Below are positions 28,380 through 39,501 of a stretch of 64,000 nucleotides of DNA, one piece after another (position 1 is the first letter of the stretch; each line of letters opens with the position of its first letter). Under the pieces are notes generated by a model. That model ran no database searches and was not told the origin of the DNA. It saw only the letters and a program-made list of their open reading frames with translations. The position numbers and the translations under genes are program-made. Source of the stretch: Nitrobacter sp963807355. Lineage in GTDB: Bacteria > Pseudomonadota > Alphaproteobacteria > Rhizobiales > Xanthobacteraceae. The stretch is taken from positions 254,429 to 318,428 of the forward strand of contig CAWEBX010000007.1 of the NCBI GenBank assembly GCA_963807355.1, written 5' to 3'.

Positions 28380-30051
28380 ATGTCCGACAAGAAACCGAAA
28401 AAGCCGCAAAAACTCCGCGCCCGTCTGCCGCGCGGGCTGGAGGATCGCGGTCCCGCCGCCATCGCCGCCACGCGGCAGATGGTCGAGAAAATCCGCGAGG
28501 TCTACGAACGCTACGGCTTCGAGCCGGTCGAAACGCCCGCGATGGAATACACCGACGCGCTCGGCAAATTCCTGCCCGATCAGGATCGGCCGAATGAGGG
28601 TGTGTTCTCGTTCCAGGACGACGACGAGCAGTGGATCAGCTTGCGCTACGATCTCACCGCACCGCTGGCTCGTTATGTCGCGGAAAATTTCCAGAACCTC
28701 GCGCTGCCCTATCGCAGCTATCGCGCGGGCTATGTGTTCCGCAACGAGAAGCCGGGGCCGGGACGTTTTCGCCAGTTCATGCAGTTCGATGCCGACACGG
28801 TCGGCAGCGCGTCGCCCGCCGCCGACGCCGAGATGTGCATGATGGCCGCCGACACCATGGAAGCGCTCGGCATCCCGCGCGGGCAATATGTGGTGAAGGT
28901 CAACAACCGCAAGGTGCTCGATGGCGTGATGGAGAGCATCGGCCTCGGCGGCGATGAGAATGCCGGGCAAGCGCCTCACCGTTCTCAGCGCGATCGATAA
29001 GTTAGATCGAGTTCGGTATCGAAGGTGTTCGTCAGCTTCTCGGTGAAGGGCGCAAGGATGAGAGCGGCGACTTTACGAAGGGTGCCGGACTCGACGAACA
29101 GCAGATCGCATGTCGTCGGGTTTGCAATTTCAAGGCTATTATCTGAGCACGGACGGTCCTCACTGAGGCGGGTCGACCTGATGATCCAGAACTGGCGATC
29201 ACTCGAGAGGTCGGATGTATCTCGGATGGATAGACTTCATTCCGCATCGGGCTCTTGCGACAGATGTTTTGCGACGTTGACGCTTATGTTGAGCGTTTGA
29301 GGGAAGTTGCGTGCAGGTCGAGCTCAAGTTGGTCAAGAAGGTAGTCGAGAACTTCGCAAATTGCGATGAACCTCTGTCAGAGCCGGCGTACGGAACAATC
29401 AGGTCGAGATCGATCCGTCGTCGTGCGCGGCCTCGAATATTACACCGGCCCGGTCTACGAGGTTGAACTGCTGCTCGAAACCAAGGACGAGAAGGGCCGC
29501 CCGGTGCGCTTCGGCTCGGTCGGCGGCGGCGGGCGTTATGACGGCCTCGTCTCGCGCTTTCGCGGCGAGCCGGTGCCCGGCGACCGGTTTTTCCATCGGC
29601 GTGTCGCGCCTGCAGGCGGCGCTCACCATGCTCGGCAAGCTCGATACTAAACCGCAAGCGGGCCCGGTGGTCGTCACCGTGTTCGGCGGCGACATCGCGG
29701 GCTACCAGAAAATGGTCGCGACTTGCGCAACGCGGGTATCCGCGCCGAGCTCTATCTCGGCAATCCGAAACATTCGCTCGGCCAGCAGATGAAATACGCC
29801 GACAAGCGCCATTCGCACCGTGCGCGATCATCCAGGGCACCGACGAAAAGGCCAACGGCAAGGTGCAGATCAAGGATCTGATCGCGGGCGCCGGGCTGAC
29901 GTCGATCGAGGACCGCGCCGAGTATCTGAAGAAGCAGGCCGAGGCGCAGATCGAAGTCAGCGAGAGCGATCTCGTCGCCGAGGTGCAGAAGCTGCTCGCG
30001 CGCCATGGTGTGAGGTGGGAGTTAGCCATCGTCTTGCCTGCGCAGGCTTGA
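28380..30051 (+). CDS. hisS: Histidyl-tRNA synthetase, heavily frameshifted, with an anomalous internal segment
   Basis: Class II synthetase charging tRNA-His. Motifs seen: LPRGLEDRGPAA and RYDLTAPLARY (motif 2 region YRAGYVFRNEKPGPGRFRQF), then the histidine-binding RGLEYYTGPVYE, FGSVGGGGRYDGLVS and GFSIGVSRLQAAL. The C-terminal anticodon domain follows. Shifts lie near 28965, 29005, 29110, 29425, 29590, 29730 and 29815. Between about 29120 and 29385 the sequence stops resembling HisS, is lower in GC and is longer than the family usually has there. The C-terminus here runs ELAIVLPAQA beyond the usual end. Essential gene, so errors are likely, but the odd segment is not explained by single indels. 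Confidence 0.85.
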
Positions 30052-30116
30052 GCGTTCTTCGAGCGAAGTGGATACCCGTTCGCGTGAAGAAAACGCGTTC
30101 GATCAAATCATAGAGC
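30052..30116 (+). repeat. Interspersed intergenic repeat, copy 1
   Basis: Begins right after the hisS stop. It contains TCGAGCGAAGTGGATAC and CGTTCGCGTGAAGAAAACGCG, the core shared with copies at 33707, 39349, 46521, 51300 and 62239. Confidence 0.7.
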
Positions 30117-30153
30117 TATGCTTCTGATTTTGTCAGAAGTGGAAAAAGCTCTA
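30111..30153. terminator. Two-tier hairpin between convergent genes
   Basis: Inner stem CTTCTGA / TCAGAAG (30121-30139) and outer stem TAGAGCT / AGCTCTA. The outer arm includes the stop codon of the DUF3617-like gene. Its place between convergent hisS and DUF3617 fits a shared terminator, although no long T-run follows. Confidence 0.45.
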
Positions 30154-30681
30154 CTTCGGCACCATCGACTTGAATTTTTGGAGGTCGCGCAGGTTCATCT
30201 TGAGGCCGCCGGGCATCACGATATCGCCGGGTTTCTGACCCTCCTTGCAGGCGCCGGCCCATTTCGCCGTCAGGGTCATCTTGCTGTCTGCGCTTCCGAG
30301 CTTGCCGCCTTCGCTGTGCGAGTGTGACGTTCACCGTGTAGGCGGAGTTGAAATCGCCCGAGGTTTCGGCGTGCGATGTCATGGTCGCGCCACCCCCGGT
30401 GCAGACCGAATCCGACGACGTAGCCGGTCGCGGTTTTCTGGATATCGTTTTTCGTGCAGTTCTGCTTGGCCGCGGGCGGCGAAATCCGACGTGAACTCGC
30501 GATCGACGGCTTCGCTGGTGCACTGCTGGATCGCGACGTCCGGCAGCTTGGTGCCCTCGTGCTGCATGTGGATTTCCCACAGCCCGGCCTTGCGGATCGG
30601 CATTTCCACGGACGCGGCCAGCGCAGGCGCGCTCGCGAGCAGCATCAGCGCGCAGATCGAAAAACCAAGAGACCGTCGCAT
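30151..30681 (-). CDS. DUF3617-type periplasmic protein (frameshifted)
   Basis: Starts at 30681 (MRRSLGFSI) with a signal peptide ending APALAAS. Mature part: IRKAGLWEIHMQHEG, typical of DUF3617 (GLWE), then VAIQQCTSEAVDREF and later a VCTGGGATMTSHAETSGDFN stretch read across shifts near 30470, 30395 and 30325. It ends KFKSMVPK with the stop at 30151. The paired cysteines suggest a small secreted beta-rich protein. No molecular function is known to me. Confidence 0.72.
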
Positions 30682-30842
30682 CGCAAGCTCCGTCGGTGGG
30701 ATCATGGCGCGGATTTGCCATTCGGATCCCCTTTGAATAGCCGGGGACAGCCGCACTAAAAAGTTTTTGATTGGGAGTTTCGCTTGCAGCGTTTGCTGTA
30801 AAAAATTGGCAGCGAACGCCGAATTCACCCACAAGGGTGGGC

Positions 30843-31137
30843 TCAGTAGCGCGTCCGCAGCGGGGGCTGATCCGGCACCGTAGGGCACCCAGCGGCAGGC
30901 GAACGAGATGTAGCCGCCGGGATAGGCCTGGGCGCCGAGGAATTTCACCACCTTGCCGTAGCGCGCGCAGTGATCGATTGCGAGGGCACTGAAAATCTGC
31001 CTGATCCGCACCACCGAATAGGAGATAATTCCGCCGGTGTCGTTGCCCTTGACCGGCGGCACCCAGTCGGCCCGCGCCGATCCGCAAACCAGCACGCCCG
31101 TCATCGCCGTCAGCAAAGCCGCTCCGAGCAATCGCAT
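30843..31137 (-). CDS. Small secreted protein of unknown function
   Basis: ATG 31137 is favoured because GGAG lies 6 bp upstream. The signal peptide MRLLGAALLTAMTGVLVCGS is followed by ARADWVPPVKGNDTGGI. The mature part has ALAIDHCARYGK and SFACRWVPYGAG, with two cysteines. In the frame as given, translation runs on into the next gene. A one-base shift would end it at 30843, giving about 98 residues, which I think is the real end. No family is recognised. Confidence 0.6.
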
Positions 31138-31304
31138 CGTCATCTCCATCGTTGCGACTCGAACCTTAGAGCGCCGAGCGGGCCATGAAAAGAACGGCAA
31201 GCCTGTCATCATGGAGTTAGCGCCGCGGGTGTTGCCGTGCCGCACTTGACCTTGCGCGGGCTTCGCGGCACCGTCACAAGGCTCGGATCATCGGCGGACC
31301 TCCC

Positions 31305-31780
31305 ATGCGCAACCTTATCACATCCTTGAAGAAAGCCGGTGTCCGGCGCCGTGCTCGGCGCGGTTCTGGGGCTGTTCGCTACGCTGCCGGTGGCGCACGC
31401 GCCAATCCGCTGGAGCTGAATTTTCGGTCTGTTCGGGCCGTCCTATGAGGGCCGGGTGGCGGGCTGTGAGGCCGGGCTGCCGATCATCACATCGGAATTT
31501 TGGGAGCAAGGAAAGCAACTTCTGGAATTCCCCGCTGCGGATCACGGGCTACGGCAGTGTCCACGAAACGGCTTTCCGGCCATGGCAGTCCGACAATATC
31601 CCGCGCCGCTACTGCACCGCCGACGCGATGATCAGCGATGGCAGAGTTCGCACCGTGCATTACTCGATCATCGAGGATGGCGGGATTTCCGGGATGGGCC
31701 AGGGCGTCGAGTGGTGCGTGGTCGGCCTCGATCGCAACTGGGCCTATAGTCCGGCCTGCCGCGCCGCGCAGCCTAAATGA
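31305..31780 (+). CDS. Small secreted hypothetical protein (frameshifted)
   Basis: ATG 31305 (MRNLITSLKKA). After a shift near 31340 a hydrophobic signal-like stretch appears (GAVLGAVLGLFATLPVAHA). After another near 31505 the mature protein continues: GYGSVHETAFRPWQSDNIP, CTADAMISDGRVRTVHY and GVEWCVVGLDRNWAYSP, ending at 31780. About 150 residues. Probably exported. Function not recognised. Confidence 0.62.
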
Positions 31781-31977
31781 GAAGGCTTTTCTGGTCTGAA
31801 GTGGAAATGGCTTAACCCGTGTTCTCATCAAGAACTGGGCGTAATCATCGTATACAGCTATCCTTGTAAAGCTTCAGAGTTTTCCCGGCCTCGGTTCGTT
31901 GGCTATGGTTGGCTGATTGTTGTCGGAAAAGTTCTTGCGCGAGGACCGGTTTCCGGCTGGGCTGGGAGTTGGCGTCA

Positions 31978-32671
31978 TGAAATGGGTGTCTCGCTCGGCG
32001 GCCGCGTCTTGTTCTGTCGGGGCTGATCCTGTTCGCGGGGCTGGCGGCCGATGCGTCGGCACAGGACCGACGACAGAATGCGCCGGGCGCATTCGATTTC
32101 TATGTGCTGTCGCTGTCATGGTCTCCGTCGTTCTGCGCGGCCACGGCCGAGCGCGGCAGCACCGGCCGGTCGCAGCAGGCCCAGTGCGGCGGGCGGCCGT
32201 TCTCTTTCGTGGTGCACGGCCTGTGGCCGCAATACGAGCACGGCTTTCCCGATCACTGCCAGCGTCCCTCGCCGCGGCTTGATCGCCGCATCATGACCTC
32301 GATGCTGGACCTGATGCCGGCGCCCGGGTCTGATCTACAGCGAATGGGATAAGCATGGCACCTGCTCAGGGCTCAGCGCGCAGGCCTATTTCGAGACCGT
32401 CCGCAAAGCACGCGCCGCGGTGAAGATTCCGGCGGAATTCCTCGATCTTGCCGCACCGAAGACCATCGCGCCCGATGCCATCGAGAGCGCCTTCGTCAAG
32501 GACAATCCGGGCCTCAGCCAGTCCGCGATCGCGGTGATCTGCGACCGGACCAGGCTCAGCGAGGTGCGGATCTGCATGAACAAGGACCTGCAATTCCGCG
32601 CCTGCGAGGAAATCGACCGCCGCGCCTGCCGCAGGGACCAGGTGGTGATGCCACCGGTGCGCGGCGGGTAG
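31978..32671 (+). CDS. Ribonuclease T2 family protein (frameshifted)
   Basis: Secreted or periplasmic endoribonuclease of the RNase T2 family, cleaving RNA through a 2',3'-cyclic phosphate. Both catalytic blocks are present: SFVVHGLWPQYEHGFP (CAS I histidine) and SEWDKHGTCSG (CAS II Glu/His). The signal peptide (LVLSGLILFAGLAADASA) follows a shift near 32005. A second shift near 32328 joins the two catalytic blocks. Cysteines are in family positions (DHCQRP, GTCSG). Nutrient scavenging or RNA turnover in the periplasm is likely. Confidence 0.88.
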
Positions 32672-32768
32672 GATTTCGTCTCCTTCCGTCAGCGTATTGG
32701 CGCGGCAAGACGTCTGGCCGGACTTGCATGGCGTTGCTCGCAGAATACACCAAAAGAACTTCAGCACC

Positions 32769-33624
32769 ATGAACTATCGCCACGCCTTTCACGCCGGCAA
32801 CTTCGCCGACGTCATCAAGCATATCGTGCTGGTCCGCATCCTGACCTATCTGCAGGAGAAGCCGGCGGCATTCCGCGTCATCGACACTCATGCGGGCGCC
32901 GGCGTTTACGATCTCACCGGCGAGCAGGCAGAGCCGCGGCGGCGAATGGCTGACCGGCATCGCACGGCTGATGCAGGCGCGGTTTTCGGACGCCGTCGCT
33001 CCGTTGGTTGCGCCCTATCTCGATATCGTCAGGGCTTTCAATCCGCAGCGCGACCTGCAGTCCTATCCGGGGTCGCCCTGATCGCGCGCGCTTTGCTGCG
33101 GCCGCAGGACCGGATGGTCGCCTGCGAACTCGAACCCGTCGCCCGCAAGCACCTGATCGGCGCGCTGCGCCGCGACACCCAGGCAAACGTGGTCGATCTC
33201 GACGGCTGGGTGGCGCTGCCCGCTTTCGTGCCGCCGAAGGAGCGGCGCGGGCTGGTGCTGATCGATCCGCCGTTCGAGCGCAAGGACGAGTTCGAACGGC
33301 TCGCCGGCGGATTTGCCGAAGCCTTCGCGAAATGGCCGACCGGCAGCTACATGCTGTGGTATCCGGCGAAAAGCCGCCGGACGACGGACGATCTGGCCCG
33401 CAGGGTCGGCGCTGTCGCCGGAGGCGGACGCCGACAAATGCCTGCGACTGGAATTCAGCGTGGCGCCGCAGACCGCGGACGGGCCGCTCACTTCGGCCGG
33501 GCTTCTGATCGTCAATCCACCATGGACGTTGAGGGCCGAACTCAAGGCCATCCTTCCCGAACTGGAGAAACCATTGGGCCAGGGCGGCGCCGCCCGGTTC
33601 AGGCTGGAGGCGATCACGGATTGA
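32769..33624 (+). CDS. rlmJ: 23S rRNA (adenine(2030)-N6)-methyltransferase
   Basis: Starts MNYRHAFHAGNFADVIKHIV, the unmistakable RlmJ N-terminus. IDTHAGAGVYDL is the SAM-binding loop and VLIDPPFERKDEF the DPPF catalytic motif. Later come SYMLWYPAK and PPWTL. Shifts near 32935, 33075 and 33410 break the frame. Total is about 285 residues, as expected. The enzyme methylates A2030 (E. coli numbering) of 23S rRNA. Confidence 0.92.
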
Positions 33625-33706
33625 GCCGGCCATGCCTGGGCGGATTGCCGTCAAAAAAATCCGGCCGCGAACGGCCCGAGGTTGGTGTGATGATTATTGT
33701 TCTCGT

Positions 33707-33770
33707 TATAGCGTTTTCGAGCGAAGTGGAATTCGGTTCGCGTGAAGAAAACGCGTCAAATCAAAAAGAT
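33707..33770 (+). repeat. Interspersed intergenic repeat, copy 2
   Basis: TATAGCGTTTTCGAGCGAAG then TTCGCGTGAAGAAAACGCG and TCAAAAAGAT. Closest to the copy at 62239 (opposite strand). It ends 2 bp before the stop codon of the outer-membrane protein gene. Confidence 0.75.
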
Positions 33771-33772
33771 CT

Positions 33773-34413
33773 CTAGAAGTGATAGTTCACGCCGGCGCGG
33801 ACCATTCCGAACTGGTAGCTGTTGGGAACGCCGGTGATCGTGAAGTTGCTGCTCGACAGATCGACATAGAGATATTCGACCTTCGCGGTCCAGTTCTGGT
33901 AGATGCCGACTTCGGCGCCGAACGCCCAGCGTCCAGCCGGCGCTGGTGTGGGATTCCGACAGGCCGAAGGTTTCGGCGCGCAGTTCGCCGAAGGCAAGAC
34001 CGCCGGTGCCATAGACCAGGATGTTGTTGAACGCATAACCGAGACGGCCGCGCACAGTGCCGAACCACGGATTGGAGAATTTCCACGGCGCGAAAGGTAT
34101 CGTCGGCGGCGCTGGCCTGGATGTCACCTTCGAGGCCGAACACCAGCGCACCGTTCTGCCAGTTGTAGCCGGCCTGCACGCCGCCGAATACGCCGTCCGG
34201 CCTGGTGACGCTGTTCTCGACGCTGCCCCAGGCATAGCCGAGGTTGCCGCCGAGATAGGGGCCGGCCCAGCTATAGGCATTGAGCGGCTGATTGACGGTG
34301 TAGGGCGCGCGATAGCCGAGATCGGCGGCCTGCGCGGGCTACCAGCGCGGTTGATGCCAGCGCTGTCGATGCCACTGCTGCCAACGCCGTGCTGCGATCG
34401 TTGTCTTGCTCAT
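33773..34413 (-). CDS. Outer-membrane beta-barrel porin-like protein (Omp25/RopB type, frameshifted)
   Basis: Small outer-membrane barrel. The signal region follows ATG 34413 across two shifts (ALAAVASTALAST). Mature pieces: YSWAGPYLGGNLGYAWGSV, GVQAGYNWQNGALVFGLEGD, TVRGRLGYAFNNILVYGTGG, KVEYLYVDL, and the C-terminal GMVRAGVNYHF with the terminal phenylalanine used by the BAM complex. Further shifts lie near 34090 and 33935. Typical of the abundant alphaproteobacterial Omp25/Omp31-like proteins. Confidence 0.87.
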
Positions 34414-34698
34414 CTCGACTCTCCACCACGCTTTACAATCCGCGGTCCCACCGTGCCGTCGCAGAGCCAAGTCCGTACGGTTACGAAATGCTGAAATTCG
34501 ATGCGTAGGATTTATCGAGAGTTTTAAGTTAAACGGTTCTTAAGACGGCGCGCCCGCCGATCTCTTGTTCTTAAAAAAGTGTTACCGGCATGGCAGCGCC
34601 GGGAACCGGTCGGCAGGCCGACCCCGCACGGCCTTAGCAGCGGCCCTGCCGGCGAGCGGTCGCTGGCATCGGCCGGTTTCATCACTTAACTGAGGGAC

Positions 34699-36781
34699 AT
34701 GACGACCAATTCTTCCGATCCCGCGAAGCCGACCGGACCAAGACAGCCGCCTGGTTCCGAGACGGACGTGCCAGCGGCGCGGCGGGGTGCACGACGGCGC
34801 AGGACGTCGATCCCGCAACCATCGAGACCGATGAGGACGACGAGCCTCGGCTGCCCGATCATCCCGGACGAGCCCGGCGATGCGATCGCGGAGGGTCCGC
34901 TCGCGGTCGGCCGTGCGGCCATCGAGCACGCCGTTCGCCATGCGCCGACGTCGCCCGGCGTCTACCGCATGATGAATGCCGCGCACGACGTGCTCTACGT
35001 CGGCAAGGCCAAGAACGTGCGCAAGCGTCTGTCGTCTTATGCGCGGCCGACAGGCCAGGTGATGCGCATCGCGCGCATGATCGCGGCGACGTCCACCGTC
35101 GAGATCGTATCGACCGAGACCGAGACCGAGGCGCTGCTGCTCGAGGCCAATCTGATCAAGCAGTTGCGGCCGCGCTTCAACGTGCAGCTCCGCGACGACA
35201 AGTCGTTTCCCTATATCCTGATCACCGGCGATCACTGGGCGCCGCAAATCCTCAAGCATCGCGGCGCGCAGTCGCGGCCGGGACGCTATTTCGGGCCTTT
35301 CGCGTCCGCGGGCGCGGTCGGCCGCACCATCACCGCTCTGCAGCGCGCGTTTCTGGTGCGCTCCTGCACCGACTCGTTCTTCGAAAGCCGGACGCGGCCG
35401 TGCCTGCTGTACCAGATCAGGCGTTGCGCCGGTCCCTGCACCGGCGAGATCGATTTTCCCGGCTATAACGGACTGGTTCGCGAGGCGACGGACTTCCTGT
35501 CCGGCCGCAGCCGCGCCGTGAAGGAAGAACTGGCGCGCGAAATGGAGAAGGCCTCCGACGACCTCGCCTTCGAGCGCGCGGCGCTCTACCGCGACCGGCT
35601 GGCCGCGCTGTCGGCGATCCAGTCGCAGCAGGGCATCAATCCGCGCACGGTGGAAGAAGCCGACGTGTTCGCGATCCACCAGGAGGGCGGCTATTTCTGC
35701 GTCGAGGTATTCTTCTTCCGCACCGGACAGAACTGGGGCAACCGGGCCTACTTTCCGCGCGCGGAGAAGTCGTTCACGCCGGAGGAGGTGCTGGGCTCGT
35801 TCCTCGCGCAGTTCTACGACGACAAGCCGCCGCCGAGGCTGATCCTGCTGTCGCACCGGATCGAGGAGAGCGAATTGCTCGCCGATGCGCTGTCGATCAA
35901 GGCCGGTTTCAAGGTCGAGGTTTCGACGCCGCAGCGCGGCGAAAAGAAGGAGTTGGTCGCGCACGCGCTGACCAACGCGCGCGAGGCGCTGGGACGCAAA
36001 CTGGCGGACACCGCGACGCAGTCGCGGTTGTTGCAGGGCATGGCGACGGCGCTGGGTTTGCCGCAGGCGCCGCGCGCGTCGAGGTCTACGACAACAGTCA
36101 CATCCAGGGCACCAATGCGGTCGGGGCGATGATCGTCGCCGGCCCCGAAGGCTTTCTGCAAGAACCAGTATCGCAAGTTCAACATCAGGTCCGAGAACCT
36201 GACGCCCGGCGACGACTACGCGATGATGCGTGAGGTGTTGGAGCGCCGTTTCAAAAGATTGCTGACGCAGAAAGCTGCCGCCGATCCGGACAAAGCCGAT
36301 GATTCGGAAAAGGATGCCGTGCCGCAATGGCCGGATCTCGTGATCATCGACGGCGGCCTCGGCCAGCTCAATGCCGCCCGCGGGATTTTCGATGCGCTGG
36401 GTCTGACGCCGGGTGTCGCTGATGGCGGTCGCCAAGGGACCGGACCGCGATGCCGGCCGCGAAACCCTGTTCCTGCCGGATCGTCCAGCCATCAAGCTCG
36501 AACCGCGGGATCCAGTTTTGTATTTCATCCAGCGATTGCGCGACGAGGCGCATCGATTCGTCATCGGATCGCATCGCAAGCTGCGCAAAAAGGACATCCG
36601 CGAGGCCGGATTGCAGGAAGTTCCCGGTATCGGTCCGGCGCGCAAACGCGCGCTGCTGCATCATTTCGGGACGCTGAAGGAGATCGAGCGGGCGTCGGTG
36701 GCAGACCTCGGCAAGGTTCCGGGTATCAGCGCCGAAAGTGCCCGCAGGATCTTCGATTTTTTCCACGCTCGGCCGGCGTGA
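34699..36781 (+). CDS. uvrC: Excinuclease ABC subunit C (frameshifted)
   Basis: Nucleotide excision repair nuclease that cuts both sides of the lesion. The GIY-YIG domain has TSPGVYRMM and VLYVGKAKNVRKRLSSY. A cysteine cluster follows (RTRPCLLYQIRRCAGPCTG), then the UVR region. The C-terminal nuclease domain has VEVYDNSHIQG and DLVIIDGGLGQLNAA. Two HhH motifs (LQEVPGIGPARKRALL and LGKVPGISAESARRIF) end the protein. Shifts lie near 34800-34860, 36080, 36150 and 36412. Length and order are normal. A 137-bp gap then precedes pgsA. Confidence 0.94.
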
Positions 36782-36919
36782 GGGTGGATTTGTTATGATA
36801 TCCGGTGCTTCTTTTTCGTATTAAGATCAACGAATCAGACCACCGCAGCCGCGAGGTCGGCAAAATTGCGCTGCACGGCCGGTTGACGTTCGCGCCATGC
36901 GACAGTATTGGTAAGAGAA

Positions 36920-37539
36920 ATGAGCACCGTAACCAGCCAGGCGACCGCGAAGCACATGCTGTCGCTACCGAATATTCTCACCTATGCCCGCATCGCCGCG
37001 ATCCCGGTGGTGGTGGGCTGCGTCTATGCGCAGTCGATCATGGACGGGCCGTTGCGGCTGCGCTGGGTGGCGCTCGGGGTGTTCATTGCGGCCGCTGTCA
37101 CGGACTTTCCTCGACGGCTACTACGCGCGAATCTGGGATCAGCAGTCCGCCTTCGGCAAGATGCTCGATCCGATCGCCGACAAGCTTCTGGTTGCATCCT
37201 GCCTGCTGATGCTGGCGGCGGACGGCATCATCCATGGCTGGACGCTGTGGGCGGCGATCGTGATCCTGTGCCGCGAGATTCTCGTATCGGGGCTTCGCGA
37301 ATATCTGGCGGAACTTGCGCGTCAGCGTGCCGGTGACCAAGCTCGCGAAGTGGAAGACCACGGTGCAACTGGTCGCGATCGGGTTTCTGCTGGCGGGCGA
37401 GGCCGGCGATCTGGTATTCCCGTTCGTGACCCAGGTCGGACTTCTGCTGTTGTGGATCTCGGCGATCTTCACCATCTATACGGCTGGGACTATTTCCAAG
37501 CCGGTATTCACCACCTCATCGACGGAGGATGAAAAATGA
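36920..37539 (+). CDS. pgsA: CDP-diacylglycerol-glycerol-3-phosphate 3-phosphatidyltransferase
   Basis: Makes phosphatidylglycerol phosphate at the inner membrane. The CDP-alcohol phosphotransferase signature is complete: FLDGYYARIWDQQSAFGKML then DPIAD. The start MSTVTSQATAKHMLSLPNIL is at 36920. Shifts near 37110 (an apparent extra T in TTT) and 37318 split it. It ends STEDEK. The stop overlaps the moaD ATG (ATGA), so the two are coupled. Confidence 0.93.
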
Positions 37540-37787
37540 AGGTGCTATATTTCGCCTGGGTGCGCGAGCGAGTCGGCAAGGCCGAGGAAGCGCTCGATCC
37601 GCCGCCGGCCGTCGCGACGGTTGCCGATCTGATCGCATGGTTGTCGCAGCGGGGCGATGAATATGCCCACGCGTTCGAGAAACCGAAGGTGATCCGCGCC
37701 GCGATCGACCGGATGCACGTCAAGCAGGACACGACGATCGCGGGCGCACGCGAGATTGCCTTCTTTCCGCCGATGACCGGCGGCTGA
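37536..37787 (+). CDS. moaD: Molybdopterin synthase small subunit
   Basis: Ubiquitin-fold sulfur carrier of 83 residues, intact, ending in the required Gly-Gly (PPMTGG), which is thiocarboxylated to donate sulfur to molybdopterin. Coupled to pgsA upstream and followed 21 bp later by moaE, its partner. Confidence 0.94.
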   Translation: MKVLYFAWVRERVGKAEEALDPPPAVATVADLIAWLSQRGDEYAHAFEKPKVIRAAIDRMHVKQDTTIAGAREIAFFPPMTGG

Positions 37788-37808
37788 TCTATCAACTGCG
37801 GCTCGTCC

Positions 37809-38239
37809 ATGACCGTTCCCGTCACCATTCGCCTGCAGGAAGCCGACTTCGACGTCGCGCGCGAGATCGCGGCGCTGTCGCGCGGCCGCACCGATATCGG
37901 CGCGGTCGTGAGTTTCAGCGGCATCTGCAGAAGCGACCAGGCGGCGGCGAGGGCGGTGACGCGATCGCGGCGCTGATGCTCGAACATTATCCGGGCATGG
38001 CGGAGGCCGAGATTGCGCGTCATGCCGAGGAGGCGCTGTCGCGCTGGCCGCTCACCGGCCTCACCATCATTCACCGCTTCGGCCGAATCGTGCCGGGCGA
38101 GAACATCGTTCTCGTGGTCACGGCGTCGTCGCATCGCGAGGCGGCGTTTCAGGGCGCCGAGTTCCTGATGGACTATCTCAAGACCCGCGCGCCGTTCTGG
38201 AAACGCGAGGAGGGCGCCGTCCGGGTCCAGCTGGGTTGA
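37809..38239 (+). CDS. moaE: Molybdopterin synthase catalytic subunit (frameshifted)
   Basis: Forms the heterotetrameric molybdopterin synthase with MoaD. Start MTVPVTIRLQEADFDVAREI; GAVVSFSGICRSDQ is the MoaE N-terminal motif. After a shift near 37935 (one G apparently missing) the frame reads LMLEHYPGMAEAEI, HRFGRIVPGENIVLV, SSHREAAFQGAEFLMD and PFWKREE, the last two being active-site segments. Stop at 38239. Confidence 0.93.
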
Positions 38240-38287
38240 TGCCCACGATCGCGACGACTCCGCCGCGGCGCGCTGGGCCAAATCCTG

Positions 38288-39334
38288 ATGGCGAAGACCG
38301 CCGCACGCGGCGGACGATCGAAAGTCGCGGCGCCGGCCTCGAACCAGAAAACGCGCGCCGGCGCGAGCTGCGGCCAAAGCTGCAAACCCTGCCGCTGCCG
38401 CCAAAGCCGCGGCACCGGAACTCGAGACGATTTTCGACTATGTTCGCTTTGCAGCCACAAGGCTCAAGCGCGCGCGCGTCGCTTTCGCGCACGGCACCAC
38501 CGATCCGGTCGCCGAGGCGGCCTTCCTGGTCGGCGAGGCCATGCACCTGCATCCGGACGAGGTCGAGCCGCTGGCGGCGCGGCGCGTGCCGAAGGCGGCA
38601 GGCCAGCGCATCCTCGGCTGGATCGAGCAGCGCATCGCAACCCGCAAGCCCGCCGCCTATCTCGTCAACAAAATGTATATGCGCGGCTTGCCGTTCTATG
38701 TCGACGAACGCGTGATCGTGCCGCGTTCGTTCATCGGGGAGCTTCTGGATTCGCATTTCGGTGACGACGATGTGCTGCGTCTGCGCGATCCCGCGACAGT
38801 GACCCGCGTGCTCGATCTCTGCACCGGCTCGGGATGCCTTGCCATTCTGGCCGCGCGCGCATTTCCGAATGCGACGGTCGATGCGGCCGACCTGTCGGCG
38901 GACGCGCTCGCAGTCGCAGCGCGCAATGTGCACGAGCACGGCCTTGACGATCGGATCACGCTGGCGCAGGGCGACCTGTTCGCGGCAGTCAGGGGCAAGC
39001 GATACGATCTCATCATCTCGAACCCGCCTTATGTCGATGCGAAGGGCATGGCGGGCCTGCCGCACGAGTGCCTTGCGGAGCCAAGGATGGCGTTCGACGG
39101 CGGTGCCGACGGCATCGATCTGGTGCGGCGGATCATCGACGGCGCGCAAGACTCATCTCACACCCGGCGGCGGTCTGTTGTGCGAGGTCGGCCGCTGCAG
39201 GCCGGCGACTGGAAAAGGCCTATCCGGGCGCGGATTTGCTCTGGCTCGACACCGAGGAGTCCGAGGGCGAGGTGTTCTGGATCGAGGCCGAGCGGCTTGC
39301 GGATAGGTCTGCACATTCGGCCGGCGCGGCATGA
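38288..39334 (+). CDS. prmB: Ribosomal protein L3 glutamine N5-methyltransferase (frameshifted)
   Basis: PrmB/HemK-family methyltransferase acting on uL3. ATG 38288 opens a basic Ala/Lys-rich leader, then a shift leads to IFDYVRFAATRLKRARVAFA. The SAM loop is LDLCTGSGCLAILAA and the catalytic motif is ISNPPYVDAKGM. LPHECLAEPRMAFDGGADG is the PrmB-type stretch. Shifts lie near 38400, 39150 and 39200. The alternative, PrmC acting on release factors, is less likely because of that stretch and the long leader. Confidence 0.88.
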
Positions 39335-39348
39335 GCGTGTGGCGTGTT

Positions 39349-39394
39349 GCGTTTGTTCCTGCGAACCGGTGCCTGATCGTTTGAAAGCGCTATA
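39349..39394 (-). repeat. Interspersed intergenic repeat, copy 3 (partial)
   Basis: In reverse orientation it reads TATAGCGCTTTCAAACGATC and CACCGGTTCGCAGGAACAAA, a diverged and shortened copy of the family. Confidence 0.55.
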
Positions 39395-39501
39395 AGCGCG
39401 GTCAATGAACGAGATACGACACCTCCGGGACACGGTGAGAGGTGCCCGTCGTCTCGATACTGTCTTTCTGCCCCGATTGCCGTGTTGATGATGAAGCCGC
39501 C

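Noticed and set aside
34582..36645. 687-residue open frame antisense to uvrC
   Set aside because: Long antisense frames are expected opposite GC-rich genes. Arg/His-rich and featureless; uvrC motifs are on the plus strand.
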